This document shows, in pieces, positions 38,965 through 51,732 of a stretch of DNA of 64,000 nucleotides (its first letter is position 1; the number at the start of each line of letters is the position of its first letter). The stretch comes from Aquila chrysaetos chrysaetos. Lineage: Eukaryota > Chordata > Aves > Accipitriformes > Accipitridae. Under the pieces are notes generated by a model. The model saw nothing but the letters and a program-made list of their open reading frames with translations. It made no database searches and was not told the DNA's origin. The position numbers and the translations under genes are program-made. The stretch covers positions 24,450,234 to 24,514,233 of the forward strand of contig NC_044014.1 in NCBI RefSeq assembly GCF_900496995.4, given 5' to 3'.

Positions 38965-40794
38965 AGAAGAATAACAACACTTGTTTGCTAGTGTGGAATG
39001 GAACAAAAATTTTCTTCAGTAAAGCCTATCTGCAAATACAAATCCACAAATCCAAAGACCATGTTATCTGTTGTGTTCCCCAGCTGATCAGTGTCCTGGA
39101 CATCATAATCTCTCTTTTGCATTCCGTGTAAGAAAGTCCTCATGTAGTGCCATCTGTTCCTGCACTGGCAGGTTTACTTCCTACCATAACATGTGGCAAT
39201 TAACATTTATACCTCATCTTGGCATTGGACGTTTGATATGCAATCAAAGGGGTCCTCAGCCTGTTAAGAGTCAGGAGCCCTGGAGGCCCTTTCTATAACC
39301 ACCTGAAAGGTACTTGCTTTTAGGGTTTGAGCCATGCAAATCTGTGAACCATGATTCTCATTATATTTCAGATCTTAAACTGATGTTGATCACATATTTT
39401 GCAACTAGACCACTGAAAGGAGAACCAGAGTCCAGTGTCCAGCACTGTGTTATCCCCAGGATCCTCTCCGCTGCAAGATCTGGAAGGCAACTGTGCCGAG
39501 GTGATACACTTTGTAGCCATCAAGTACCACAACCAGCTCTCAGAAACACATTGCCTGTACAGAGCTTTACCGACAACAGCAAGCGCAGCGTAGGGCCTTC
39601 CCTACTGATAGTCACATTTGGAAATACACTTAGTGGTGCTATTTTTAACTCTTCCTGAAAGCTATAGAAGTACTGGTTTCCTATGGGAGCTGAAGGAAGC
39701 TAACCTCCCAAGGGTGTTGTGCTGTGGATGCATGAACTGTATCTGCTCAGATGCAGGGCGATTTCTTAAAATGTTTTGCTTCAGTTTAAACCCATATTCT
39801 TCCTCTCCTTTACTATTACTTTGAAATTAAAATATAGGAGGCATGTTTCCTTTGCTAAAAGAAAGTCTATGCTCACCGTCATTTCATGGACAAAATAAAA
39901 TCTTCTCCCTTCATGAAAGCCCTCGGATACTTGAAGCAGTCCTGTCTGTAGAACGCTTATATGATTTTCCCAAAAGAATTTTTCTCCCTGTCTCAGTCCT
40001 TTGTTCAGAGTCTGTTTTCTTTACCTCATTTTCAGATCTAATTTTCCTTGGGTTTCTATTGCATTATGTTCTCTCTGTCCTCTCTCCCAGTCTCCAAGAG
40101 CAATGCAAACCTAATTAAAGACTCATGGAATTTTTAGGCTATGTTAGTTAGAAAGGGTTAGAAATTGAAAAGAAAATAGGTTTGCATGAAGCCATGGGAG
40201 GTTGTTTCCAGGCTTCTTTTCTGGAAGAGAGGTGCCACAAGTTTACTCCCAGCTTACAGGAAAGAGATGCAAGGATTGTATCTCACATAGAGTGTCATAA
40301 GCATGGAAATAAGGTGCACGGGAGTACACAAATGGGTATCCTTAATATATGTACAATTTTCTTCTTACAGCTCATGTTTTGAGTGCTAAAAAGCATGTGT
40401 GGCAGTTAGAGGTTTCTCCAGCAGGCAGTCTCTGCCACATGACTAGATGCAAGGCCACGCCATGACCTGACCCTCAGCTGTGCCTCCTAGATCACTGTGT
40501 CCATGGTTGTCCATAGGGTCAGGACATGATGATGCAGCATGCATTCTGTTTTCCCTCACATTATCGCTAATTTTGAAAAGGAACAGTGCTGTGTTTATAC
40601 AACATGTATCTTTGTTGTAACAGAGATGAGTCGATCCTAGCAGAAGAAAAGCTCAGTCATACAGAAGAGGAAGTAACAGCAACAGCAGATAACAAGTTAC
40701 TTCCGTATCGCACATCATCACTCTGAAGTTTCTCATTACCCTGACACCAATTTTGGTGTTAGAGCAGAACCATTTTACAGCAACAACATAAAGA

Positions 40795-41095
40795 CACACA
40801 GAATCAGGCCATGTGTGTCATCTAGCACTCTGTCCCAGCTCTGACAGTGGTCAACAGTAGATGTCTGTGAAAGTGTACAAAAGCAGGGCAAGAATAAAAT
40901 AACAATTCCCAAAGTACAGGTGTCCAGCTGAAAAATCTAAAGCTGAGTATCTTCTTGAGCCAGAAGTAGTGTCTCTGCGTTTAATAGACCCTGATGGGAT
41001 TATCTACTGTGAATTTGTTAAAATAGCTTTTGAACATTTTTTACTTTGAACTTTGTTCCATATAAACTTTTGGAATCAATAACATCTTTTTATGA
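40795..41095 (+). mobile_element. Ancient CR1/L3-like LINE fragment
   Basis: The order and wording of several phrases resemble the 3' end of old CR1-clade elements also found in mammals (L3/CR1 type). They are a segment about a listing and acetyl-like CTCTGACAGTGGTCAACAG near 40840, an ACAAAAGCAGGGCAAGAATA near 40878, and then AATTTGTTAAAATAGCTTTTG near 41012, followed by a CCATATAAACTTTTGGAATC-like stretch. Divergence is high. This identification is from memory of the family and is tentative; the edges are approximate. Confidence 0.45.
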
Positions 41096-44000
41096 TGATA
41101 AAGTGAAAATATCTCTCTACTAAAGTTGTAAGCACTTAACATTCAAAATCCTTTATTTTGTCATTCACAGCTATGGATAGCACAATTATTTTTTTTAATC
41201 TCCAACTAAAGTCTGAGCATTTTAAGCATGTACTGTGAGGGACAGCCTTTTACGTGTTTATGAACTCATTTTTGGACCCCATGATCATGTACACGATGGA
41301 AGATGAAAAGTGGAACCAAATCAGGCATTAGGGTTTAAGCCTTTTGAGGGGTAAAATACATCTTTCAAACAGCAGCCAAAGCAATGTCTTCTTACAGAAT
41401 GAAGTACAAAATTTCTGCAGTTAGACAGAAACAACTTAATCAAAGTTGCAACATTTCCTATTTCGGACAGCTCTGAAAGCTAATGGTGTAATTTAGTAGC
41501 ACTCCTACTAAATCTTTCACTGATGGCACATTAGCTGAATCACTATGACTCAACTTAAACATTAAAGTCCTAATTTGAGAGACTTATGACTTGAAATTTA
41601 GAAGTCCTTCCCATTACAACTTGCACATGGTATCGTTATTTTGGTCGTGGTGGTAGTGGTAGAGAGGCACGAAGGCATACAAGAAGTTTTTTAGAACCCA
41701 CAGAGAGAAATGTTGATGGTTTTGCCTAATGACACATAAATAATATACTCTCATACATACCACCATAATATACCACCCTGAAGAAACTCAAATTCAATTG
41801 TTCAGATGGCAGAGTGAGTTTCAGAAGTTTGAAACACAGGGCAATCAAATCTCTTTTGCTAACAGAACACAGGATTCTTCTTATGGGGAGTTTGGAAAGA
41901 AAAACAGAATCTTTTACCTTCACCTTAACAGAGTCTCCCAGGACAAGCAGCACCCTATCTCTTCTACAGCCGTTCTTGCCTGAGCTATTCTAGAAAATTC
42001 ACAGCTCTTTCACAATGAGTAAGGGAAACTAGCCTACAAATTATTTTCCTTCATAAAAAGCCCACCCCCATAAGAGGGCTTTTCTAATGGCATTTCAATT
42101 TGTAAGACATTGGCTTCATTTTCCTTGGTTGTTTCTAAAAGCCAGATTTATCCTCATGCTAACAAAAGGTCCTAAAACTTGTCTATAATGCAGCCAATAA
42201 GGGTACCACTTACAAAGTATTCTGTAAACAGTGGCTCACTAGAAATGTGAACCACTTTGCAGCCCTGTACTCTGTCAGACTTGGCCTTGCTGGTTTGGCT
42301 CCGTACTCTTTTGGCCTGTAGGCCACTGCTGCTCTATGTGCCTGGCTGACACACAGCTACCACTACTTATGGAAGTCAGAAGCCTCAAAAACCTGCAACA
42401 GCTAAATACGAGTGAATCTACCAGCTAGTAGCTAGAATCTGTTGATCCTCTGCTTGCTTGGGGCTTTTTTTAAAGGTCCTCCATATGCTAAATGTATATT
42501 AAAAGCTCTTGTTAAATCCTTTGAATAAGGATTTGCAGAATGTGGGGTCTAAATATTGGTGAATTTAGTTCTGTTGAGAGAGACTGTTCTGGCAAAATTT
42601 CAACCAGACCTGGTAGTAAGCCCCACTAATCGTCTCACAAGTGTTCTTCTTATGAGTCTTCCTGATAAATCTGCAAACCCAACAGATTGATATCGGCAGA
42701 GTATGGATATACATTTGGATTTGGGGTAAGTGCACTATTACATACTGAAAAACAGAATTGAAAAAAAATAGCTGCACTTCTGTTGTTCAGGCCCTAGGCA
42801 GTTAACATTCAACAATGCTTCTTTCTGCTATCACAGTATTTGTATTTCATTCCTTTATTCTGACTAAAGCATTACAGCAGTTACCTTTCTGAACAAATTC
42901 CAAGAAGCTCATGTACTCCCAACTATTTTGTCCCTTGCTGTGCTGAGGATGGCTTCCCAGGCTACTACGGCTGCTTCTCTTCTCCCATATTTGGAAGTTG
43001 GCCTGAGTACGGAGATCCCCTGTGGGTTTCTGTTTAAATTCCAGAGTCACTGTTGCACATTACCATTGCCTTCAGTTGATGTAAATCAAATACAGTATGA
43101 GTGAAAAATGTGAGTATAGGCTTGGCTAACCGCTTTGCAAGGGAAACTGTAATAAATGCAGAAAGTTTATCTCAGGAGAAAATGTTTCACAAGCGCAGCA
43201 TGTGATGCTGTGTGATGCTGCTGAGGCTATTGACCCTCATTTGGCAGCAGTCTGCACACACTTTACCACTGTGTACCACATTTAAATGGCAATGCTGACA
43301 CAGTATGCAACAGTAAAGACTGACACACTTGCATGGAAAAGATTGTTGCCTGGCATCGGGGCATTTTTCTATACACAGAGCCCAAAACCTAAACAGGAAT
43401 TTCATTTGACCCCTAAAATTTTAGGGCATCTGCAGCAACCTTAGTAGCTCTTAATTTTTGCTTCTCATCTTCCAGCAGCTCCAAGACAGCAGAACCCAAA
43501 CATCTACTAGTTTCAAAAAATGTTAAAATTTTTATTAATCAAGTGTTATTTTCTGTCAGTGGACTGAATACATGATATCATATGGAACATAATACCTTAA
43601 ATAGGAATGATTTTAAAATAATTCAACAGACTAATAGTTTATAGCCAAGGTCCTTTCGGAGAGGGTTTATGAACCTCTTATTCCTATCTCTGAATACTCA
43701 CATGGGTAATGTCACCTGTGTAATGGGGCAAAAATCCAGTCCACTAACACTTGACCCCTACAGGAAAGTAAGGCAAAGCACAGGGATCTTCTCTATGTGT
43801 AAGAGATTCACAATTTAATTCTTAATAGCTATGAATCTAGCTATAGAGGAGACTAAGAGAAAGATGATCATGTTTTCTGTACACTTTAAAAAGATTCTAA
43901 AACAAATCTTATACATATAACATGTCATGAGGACAGTCTTTTCAAGCCCAGAAATGTTGCACGGATCAACGTAATTCTGGATTCTTCCCTTTGCAACAGG

Positions 44001-44965
44001 ATAAAACTCTCACCACAGTCCTAATGATCTTTAAACCTATGAGTAGCACACTGTTGAATACACACTGTCCTTTCTGTGACACCACTGCATTTTTATGAGG
44101 AACAGCAAACAAAATGTATATATTCACAGAGCAATCTTACAATGAGTCTTACTGAATTTTCTGGAAGTACAAGGCCCAATTATGTGAAAATTATGTGAAC
44201 TGTAGGTTCAGGATCTCAGGGCAGGAAGAAGGAAGTATTTTTGTATTAGGTTAATTTTCTTTCCTTAATGTAATTACTTGAAGCTCCTCTGAGGTCTGGG
44301 ATACTACAAGAGTTTTAGTCGAGATGAATTAATGAATATGGCACAGGTAAGAAACGCAAAAGTATTTCAGTGTGATTTATTCTGTGGATTTGTATCTCTG
44401 CTGTATATGGAAGGAGTTTATAGATATATAGAGAAATTTGGTGCTATCTAGCAATTTCTTTTTTAAGTATTGCCTAATTTGGCCATTTAGTACTTGCTGA
44501 TGGCAGTAAACTCCCATATCTACTAATACAAAGCTACAAATCTTTAGTATGCATGCTAAATAATATAATTATTTAAGCCATAAAGAATCTATGAAAGAGT
44601 TAAAGATCTTCACAATTATCCAGTAAAAAAGCAATGACATATATGAACATATTCAAAGACTTCATTATTACTAAATATAGTATTATTTAATTTTAGCCAG
44701 TGGCTTTTCCAGAAGCCTTGGCCAGTCCAAAGGCTTTGGCTTTGTGGTGAACTGGAATGTACACAAAATTGCAGAAAACCCTGAGCCTGTTCATTCTCCA
44801 CTAGGGATATAAATAATTTATGAGACTCCAAACCAGCAAAACACTTAAAATTTCAGACTAATCTTACACTTACCAATACACACATGCTTTAATACTTCAG
44901 TAAATCAAATCCAGTGTGAGGAACTACTAGGAAAGGAGTTGATACATACAAGCACCTAATATTAC

Positions 44966-44977
44966 GGGGGGGGGGGG
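44966..44977 (+). repeat. G12 homopolymer
   Basis: Twelve consecutive G, followed by TGGG, in AT-rich DNA. It is prone to length error in sequencing. Confidence 0.9.
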
Positions 44978-46065
44978 TGGGAAAGCCTGCAGAGGCACTG
45001 ATAAACACGTAGCCAAAAAAATGCAAGTATTGCATAGGTCATCTTCTAGGCTGATTTGGATACAGGGGTCCTTGAAATTGAATTGAACATAATTATATGC
45101 AAAAATACTTAAGAACTGACTGAGTATCAAGATGTGTTCTTGCAAGGCAGATAAAAAAAATTTAAGAACTTACTGTAGGCATCTCAGCTGACGTATCTGT
45201 CCATTTCAGTGCAAAGTAAAACATGGAAGCTTAAACTGATCAACAAGAGCAATTTAAACCAACCTTTCACTTTTTAAGGAAATGTACAAAGAGCATACAA
45301 GAAGTCAGTTGCCACATCTTCGCTGGTAGATGCAGCAGCTCTGTAAACTGCTTGATCACAAGTCTTACTGCTCCCCAAAAACATGTTCTTAGAAAAGAAT
45401 CATGGTGCAACAAAGGACATTTAAATCTGAATGACAGCAACCACATGAGGTTTAATATTCTTAACTTAAACACATTTAACATCTTCAGTTTACTTGCCTC
45501 AATTTCCCTGTGTCCACGTGTAGACATGACCATAAATATTAACCAAAATCACTAGTGGTAAAATGAATGTTTAGACTGTTAAAATGGTCACCTACTGTGA
45601 ATAAAGCACTTAGATTATCTACCACGTAACTCAATTATATTGACAAGCTCTGAGCCAGCATACATATACTTGGAACACAAATACACATCTCTCATTGCCT
45701 AAAAAGGTTATTTAAAAGAACACTGCCATAACAAATGTGATACTTGGTGGGATATATAGGAATAGTCTTTTCAATTCTTTTTTCTTGTAGTGGTACTTAT
45801 CTATCCAATCACAGAGTCAAGCTCCTAAAAACTACCTGTTGCTTTTTGAAAAAACAAAGTCTACTGTAGGTTCATAGTAATGTTGTCAGAGGAGTAGAAA
45901 GACTTTTTGTTTGCATATACTGTGAATAGACTATAATTTTAACTACACATGCACTATCATATATGCTTTGCACATATACAATAATATATTCTCATCTGGA
46001 ATTTTTCAGAAGAAACATCTGTTTTTTTGAACCTCATTCCTAGTTAGCAATTTCTAGAATAAACA

Positions 46066-46089
46066 ATATATATATACACACACATATAT
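46066..46089 (+). repeat. TA/CA dinucleotide microsatellite
   Basis: A short run of alternating AT changes to AC and back to AT. It is a typical polymorphic dinucleotide tract. Confidence 0.85.
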
Positions 46090-49000
46090 TTAATATGCTT
46101 ATCTTTCTACATGTTTTATGTTCTTAAAAACATTCCTTGAATTGCGTTGTTGTAATTGTTGTGATACTCCACAATAAACCACTCAAGAATGCTGTGTAGT
46201 TAGTGTTTTGAGTTGAAAGCAGTTGGCACAGTAACTAAGAAGATGAAAAAATAAGCTACATTTGCACTTTTGGTTTCCTAGCAGATGCTACATAGCTGTA
46301 TAGAACTTCCAGCAAGAAACTCCTTGAAGGAGACTGTAAATTGGTAGCAGCATTCTCTGCAAATCTAAGCCCCACTGTGTTTTAAGAACACAACACACCT
46401 ATAGAAGGGCAGTTAGGAACCAATCAGCGTTGTGTGATGAAACAAAGTTCCTATTCAGGAGATGGCTGACAAATGTGATTTAAATTTTCCAATCCTAATA
46501 GGCTGCTCCCATCTAGCTCAGACAGTGACTTATGATGAGTCAGCATAGAAAAATCCTGAAGTGTTGGTCTCATTGCAGTTCCTAGAACACAGTCAGCCAA
46601 GACCCAGAAGTAAACAGAACCTAACCTAGTTTCACGGCAGAAGTCATCTTTATAATGGCAAGGCACATTGACAGACTATTATGGTGAAGTTACACTGTGA
46701 TACCTCCTTAGTAATCTGCTCTTTCGTTCCCCTAGGTTGTCATTTCTTAGGTGTGAAATGTGTTCATTCTGTGCCAGTCTTCTACACACTACAGCTATCA
46801 ATACACCAATACCATTCTACAACAAACGCATGAAAAATTTAGAATTTATGTTTAAGGCAGACATTATCACAGAAGGAAAAATTTTTTTTTTTTTTTACTT
46901 CAATCATCCATCGCTTACTCCTTAGATTACCCAAAGTTAATGACTTGGTAAGAGGGAAGTGCAGAATGCATTGACCTCACAGTCTACACCTACTGATCAA
47001 CAGTAGCCTCCAATCCTCCAGAAGCTGATAAAAAGAGATGCTAATCCTTAAATTTCAACATATGCTTAAATCTTCATAGGATCAAGACAGTAATGCAATC
47101 CAGTTTATGCAATGTATGAATACAGCATTTCTGTAAACTTTTTCAGGCAGCTAATCAGGTATTACTCAGAAAAATTAGAAGTTGGTACAGTCAGGGTACA
47201 ACATCCGGTCATTCCAGGGAAAAGTGATTAATCACAGCCAAGTGCATTTGCCTAGAGAACCTAATCCTTCTCTGCTGTGGTACCTAATACTGAAAATAAC
47301 TACTGTAAAATGTAGGTTAGTGCTCAGAGCTAACCAGACACATGCACTTCAATGAAGTATTAATACTAGCAAAACACCTTGTAATTCCAGACAACTGCAA
47401 TTTCATGAAGCTCTTTGAAAATAGTTCTGTTCCACTGCTCCTGCCACTTGCAGCTGCAGGGCCATGTACCCTGACTGCAGGGTACAGGACTCTCCGAAAG
47501 ATACTGTAGAGGAGGCTGCATTGTAACTGCGTTGTTTGTAAGTACAGTGTTCTCCTTTTTTCTATCAAAGCCTATTAATTCTGTATTCATACATCTCACT
47601 TCAGTGGAAGTAAAGAGAGGATTTCTTTGCTTCATTAAAAGACTTCATCACGTGTGAGAAAAGGAGAACGTATTATCTGATCATCTGGGACAAAGAGACA
47701 TTATGGCCCTAAAGTCAGTGGAGATTTTTGTAAGCAGAAGAATCTGCTGACATCAAGTTCTCTGCAGAAATGGGTTCAACTGGACTCACCTGAGTTCTTA
47801 TGAAATAGTAAAAGACATGGAAAGAGTGTTTTAAGAGCTAATCCTTTCATTCTAACCACTTTAACTTAGTTGAGATGCTAGTCACCACTGTTGTGCTAAT
47901 AATAGATACTGCTTCTTAAAAATGGTAAGATTTTGAGTGTGTGGAAAGGAAAGGAGTTACAGCATCTCTCTTTTTCTCAGTGGGAAATCCGTTGCTGCAT
48001 GTTTAATACCATACTGGAAGAGGACAAAAGAATTCATACATTTCCACCTTGGGCTCAATAAACAGAAAATAATTGTGATCAAATCTATCATTACTTTCTA
48101 CCATCTGTTAAGGCCTGGAGAGTTAATGAAACCGTATAAACTGGAGAAACAATCTCATAGCATAATTAATGTATAATTACAGACTGAATAGTGCAAAGGG
48201 CAAAAGAAACTGATTTTTTTTTTAAAAAGTACCTGCTGCAAAGCTGTTATTCACATGACATCAACACGACAGATCTGAATACTGCAAAGGAAAGAGAAAA
48301 CACTGTAAGGGTGGTAGTTGGAAAAAAACAAAAAAAAGCAGTGCTACATGTATTGCTGTTAATTGCATGGAATTTTTTCCAGATGTGGCTTCAGAAATTA
48401 GGTAGCCACAGCAATATCAGGCAGAGAATTTCAGTGATGGGCCTGCAGTACACTCAGATAGTACAGACAATAAAAATTGATTTTTGCATGTGCAAAAATT
48501 ACACCAAAATAACCCAAACAGTGGAACAAACTCTTAATACCAACATACACCAAAATACTAATACAAACACACATATTTTGGCCCTGTAGATGAGTAAAGT
48601 TTCAGAAGGCCTCCAGAAATGTCCATATGTTCTATATTTTAGTTTGCCTGTAGTAACTATATATATTAGAGTCACCAAGACAGCCTTTTATAATGATCAG
48701 ATAACACTTTTTTTTCTTTAAAATATATGCATGCACATGCATATTTCAGCCAGAACAGAGTATACAAGATCCCAGACTTAAAGCCATTATTTTTAATCAG
48801 AGAACTTAGCTTATATGCAAGTCCCACAAATGACTATGTGGTTTATTGGGTTTGCAGATTATTAGTTCATAACATGGACTAATTGCTTTTTGTAATTCCC
48901 AGCTGCTGCACATTACTATCTAGAAGGATTTTTATGTGTGCTCATTATTACCGATCCATAGTATGCTAAAGAGGCACTGCTGGGAATGCATATACTAGAA

Positions 49001-50452
49001 ACGATAAGTACATGCTATATAGTCAATAGCTAACAACATAAAATACTCCTACGGTGCATAGTTCAAGTCACTTAATTCACCCATTACTGCTGAGAGGCTG
49101 ATATTTTAAGTATGTTTTCACTGCCAATAACATAATTTGATTATCTGTTATCAAGCCTACAAGTATACCTCTGTCCAAACAAAATTGGATTGTACAACAT
49201 GGAAATTAGTCGTCTGACTTCTACCATTGCAGATTCAATAAATACACACACATAAACGCAATTCCCCGCATACTAAAAGAAAAGAGGACAACAAAAAAAG
49301 AAATTCAGAGCTAAAGGTGTTGCTAAGATTTCTAACCCTGCACAAAACCTGTTTTTCTTAGCTCTTTAGGCCTACAACTTGTAACTATCCCCGTAGCTCC
49401 AACAACGGCAACTCTGGTACCAGAAGTTATTAAGACAGATCCTCGTGCACACCAGAAGCATTACTGATTTAATTGCTCTTTCTATATGTCCCTGTGTCTG
49501 CTGGTAGGACCGGCTGTGTTCAAACACTGCACAGAAAGCATACTGTTTGCTCTGAAACATTTAGGAGCGAAAGCTAGTCTGACAGGAACATTCATTTATA
49601 GCTTAAAATAGCAGCACCAGCACAAAGAGAAAAATACCTAAAAGCCAGTAATAATTTTCCAAATCTAATTCTGCGCTCACGTTATCAAGGAAAGGAAGAA
49701 GTACAGACCGCAACCCTTTACTCACATGCTTTATTTTATTACCATGAGTACTCCCAGTGTCACAAGAGGCACTGCCCAGGCAGCGCCAGAGCGCGGGCGA
49801 CGTAGCATTCTGTATGAGCTCACACCCTAAGTTTTATTAAGGCTGGCAATGGCATTTAGGGGCCTCAGGACAGCACACTCCGAAATAACGACGCCTTAAG
49901 GCGGGGGGCAGCGGGCCGCCGGCGGCTGGCAGCAGGCGGAGAGCCGGCGACGGCAGGCCGCCCCCCGCTACCGAGCCGCGGGGCCGTGGCACCTCACCCC
50001 CGGCGGAGCAGCCGCCGGCAGCCGTGCTCCAACGTGAGCGCTACGGGAAAGCGGGAATTTATGTTACCCGCCGGCTACGGTTGGTATTCCTTCCCCCGAA
50101 ACCACGTCGCTCACCTAAATGTATTTAAACGAGCTCCCCCGCCCGTGCCGCTGTTATCACCGGGGGTTATAACGGTAAAAACCGTTCTCCCCCGACTCGG
50201 AGCGCCCGGCCGCCGCCTCAGCGTCCCGCCACCGCCCGGCACTGACCCCCGGCAGCGGGCCGCCTAACAGCTCTCCCGACGGAGCGCGACCGGGGCAGCG
50301 GGGGCCGCCGTCCAGCCGCGTCCCCTCAGCCTCAGAGGGGCGGCCGGCGGGGAGCGGGTCGGCCGGGGCACCCCTCCCCACCTCAGGCGGGGGGCGCGGG
50401 CGGGAAGCGGTCCCCGCGCAGCGGCCTCCGCCGCCTCCCGCCACTTCTCCTC

Positions 50453-50474
50453 GGGGGGGGGGGGGGGGGGGGGG
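50453..50474 (+). repeat. G22 homopolymer in the VCL CpG island
   Basis: Twenty-two consecutive G lie about 370 bp upstream of the CArG box. It can form G-quadruplexes and is very likely variable in length or miscounted in assembly. Confidence 0.9.
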
Positions 50475-50842
50475 CGGAAGCGGTTGGGACCGAGCCCGGG
50501 GCGGCTGCGGGCGCTCTGCGGAGAGGGCTGTGGGGACAACGCGCCTCCGCCCGCGGAGGGGCGCGTCAGGGCGGCAGCCGCCGCGGGGGCGGGGAACAGG
50601 TCGCGCCAGCGGCGTGAGGAGCGCTCCTCGCAAGAAGCCGCCCGAAACAGCGGCGAGGGAGGGGGGCAGCAGGCGAGGGACGCCCCCTCCCCGGTTACAG
50701 CCGGCCGCACGCACCCCGCCGGGCGGCCCCACCTCAGCCCGACGGAGCAAACTTCTGCCGCGGGAGGGGCGGGACGCAGGAATCCCGCCGCCGCCCGCCT
50801 CATCCCCCGCTCCCTCGGCCACGCTCCCGGCTTTAATCGTCT

Positions 50843-50852
50843 CCTTATATGG
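50843..50852. promoter_or_regulatory. VCL: CArG box (SRF binding site) of the VCL promoter
   Basis: CCTTATATGG is a perfect match to the serum response factor consensus CC(A/T)6GG. It stands out in GC-rich surroundings, 533 bp upstream of the vinculin ATG. Vinculin is an established SRF/MRTF target gene induced by serum and by actin polymerisation, so function is likely. Actual occupancy is not visible from sequence. Confidence 0.9.
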
Positions 50853-50865
50853 ACACTAGAATGTC

Positions 50866-50873
50866 TGACGTCA
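50866..50873. promoter_or_regulatory. VCL: Palindromic CRE in the VCL promoter
   Basis: TGACGTCA is the full 8-bp cAMP response element recognised by CREB/ATF dimers. Its centre is 22 bp from that of the CArG box, about two helical turns, so both factors could bind on the same DNA face. Use by CREB/ATF is inferred. Confidence 0.8.
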
Positions 50874-50968
50874 TCTCAACGCTGGGAAACCAGCGCCCGC
50901 GCAACCAAGCTTGGTTGTCAAGGCTGGTGGTGCGGGAAAGGCGGGGGCCGGAGGGGGAGGGCAGCGCT

Positions 50969-50974
50969 GGAATG
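50969..50974 (+). promoter_or_regulatory. VCL: MCAT-like TEAD core
   Basis: GGAATG, the core of the TEAD/MCAT site, occurs once between the CRE and the GC boxes. The six-base core is short, so this is only a candidate. Confidence 0.35.
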
Positions 50975-50999
50975 TTGATGGACGTGGCACTGCGCCACT

Positions 51000-51732
<733 letters not shown>

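Larger units (their letters stand above)
34507..40794. other. Non-coding interval, no gene seen
   Basis: No exon could be supported. Overlapping open frames of 60-103 codons at 37441-37907 and 38301-38600 lack domains and conflict with each other. A T/G-rich low-complexity tract is at 38096-38195 and a T18 run at 38947-38964. The segment 38300-38830 is somewhat richer in G and C than its surroundings, but I cannot assign it. Confidence 0.5.
41096..49890. other. Non-coding interval upstream of the VCL promoter, no gene seen
   Basis: About 8.8 kb of AT-rich sequence without a supportable exon. The longest frame (132 codons, 48191-48589 plus) is Lys/Asn/Thr-rich, ends in a TNT-type repetitive tail, and looks like chance reading of AT-rich DNA. 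Small features are a perfect 16-bp palindrome at 43411-43426, a G12 run at 44966-44977, a TA/CA microsatellite at 46066-46089 and a T15 run at 46882-46896. Confidence 0.5.

Noticed and set aside
48191-48589. Plus-strand 132-codon frame with an Asn/Thr-rich tail
   Set aside because: It is AT-rich, low-complexity at the end, with no family resemblance.
50157-50822. Minus-strand 221-codon frame in the VCL CpG island, as a possible divergent gene
   Set aside because: It is Pro/Arg/Gly/Ala-rich throughout, and several other long frames overlap it in both directions, as expected in GC-rich DNA with few stop codons.
50901-50918. RFX X-box in the VCL promoter
   Set aside because: The half-sites of the palindrome point outward (CAACC...GGTTG), opposite to the RFX arrangement.
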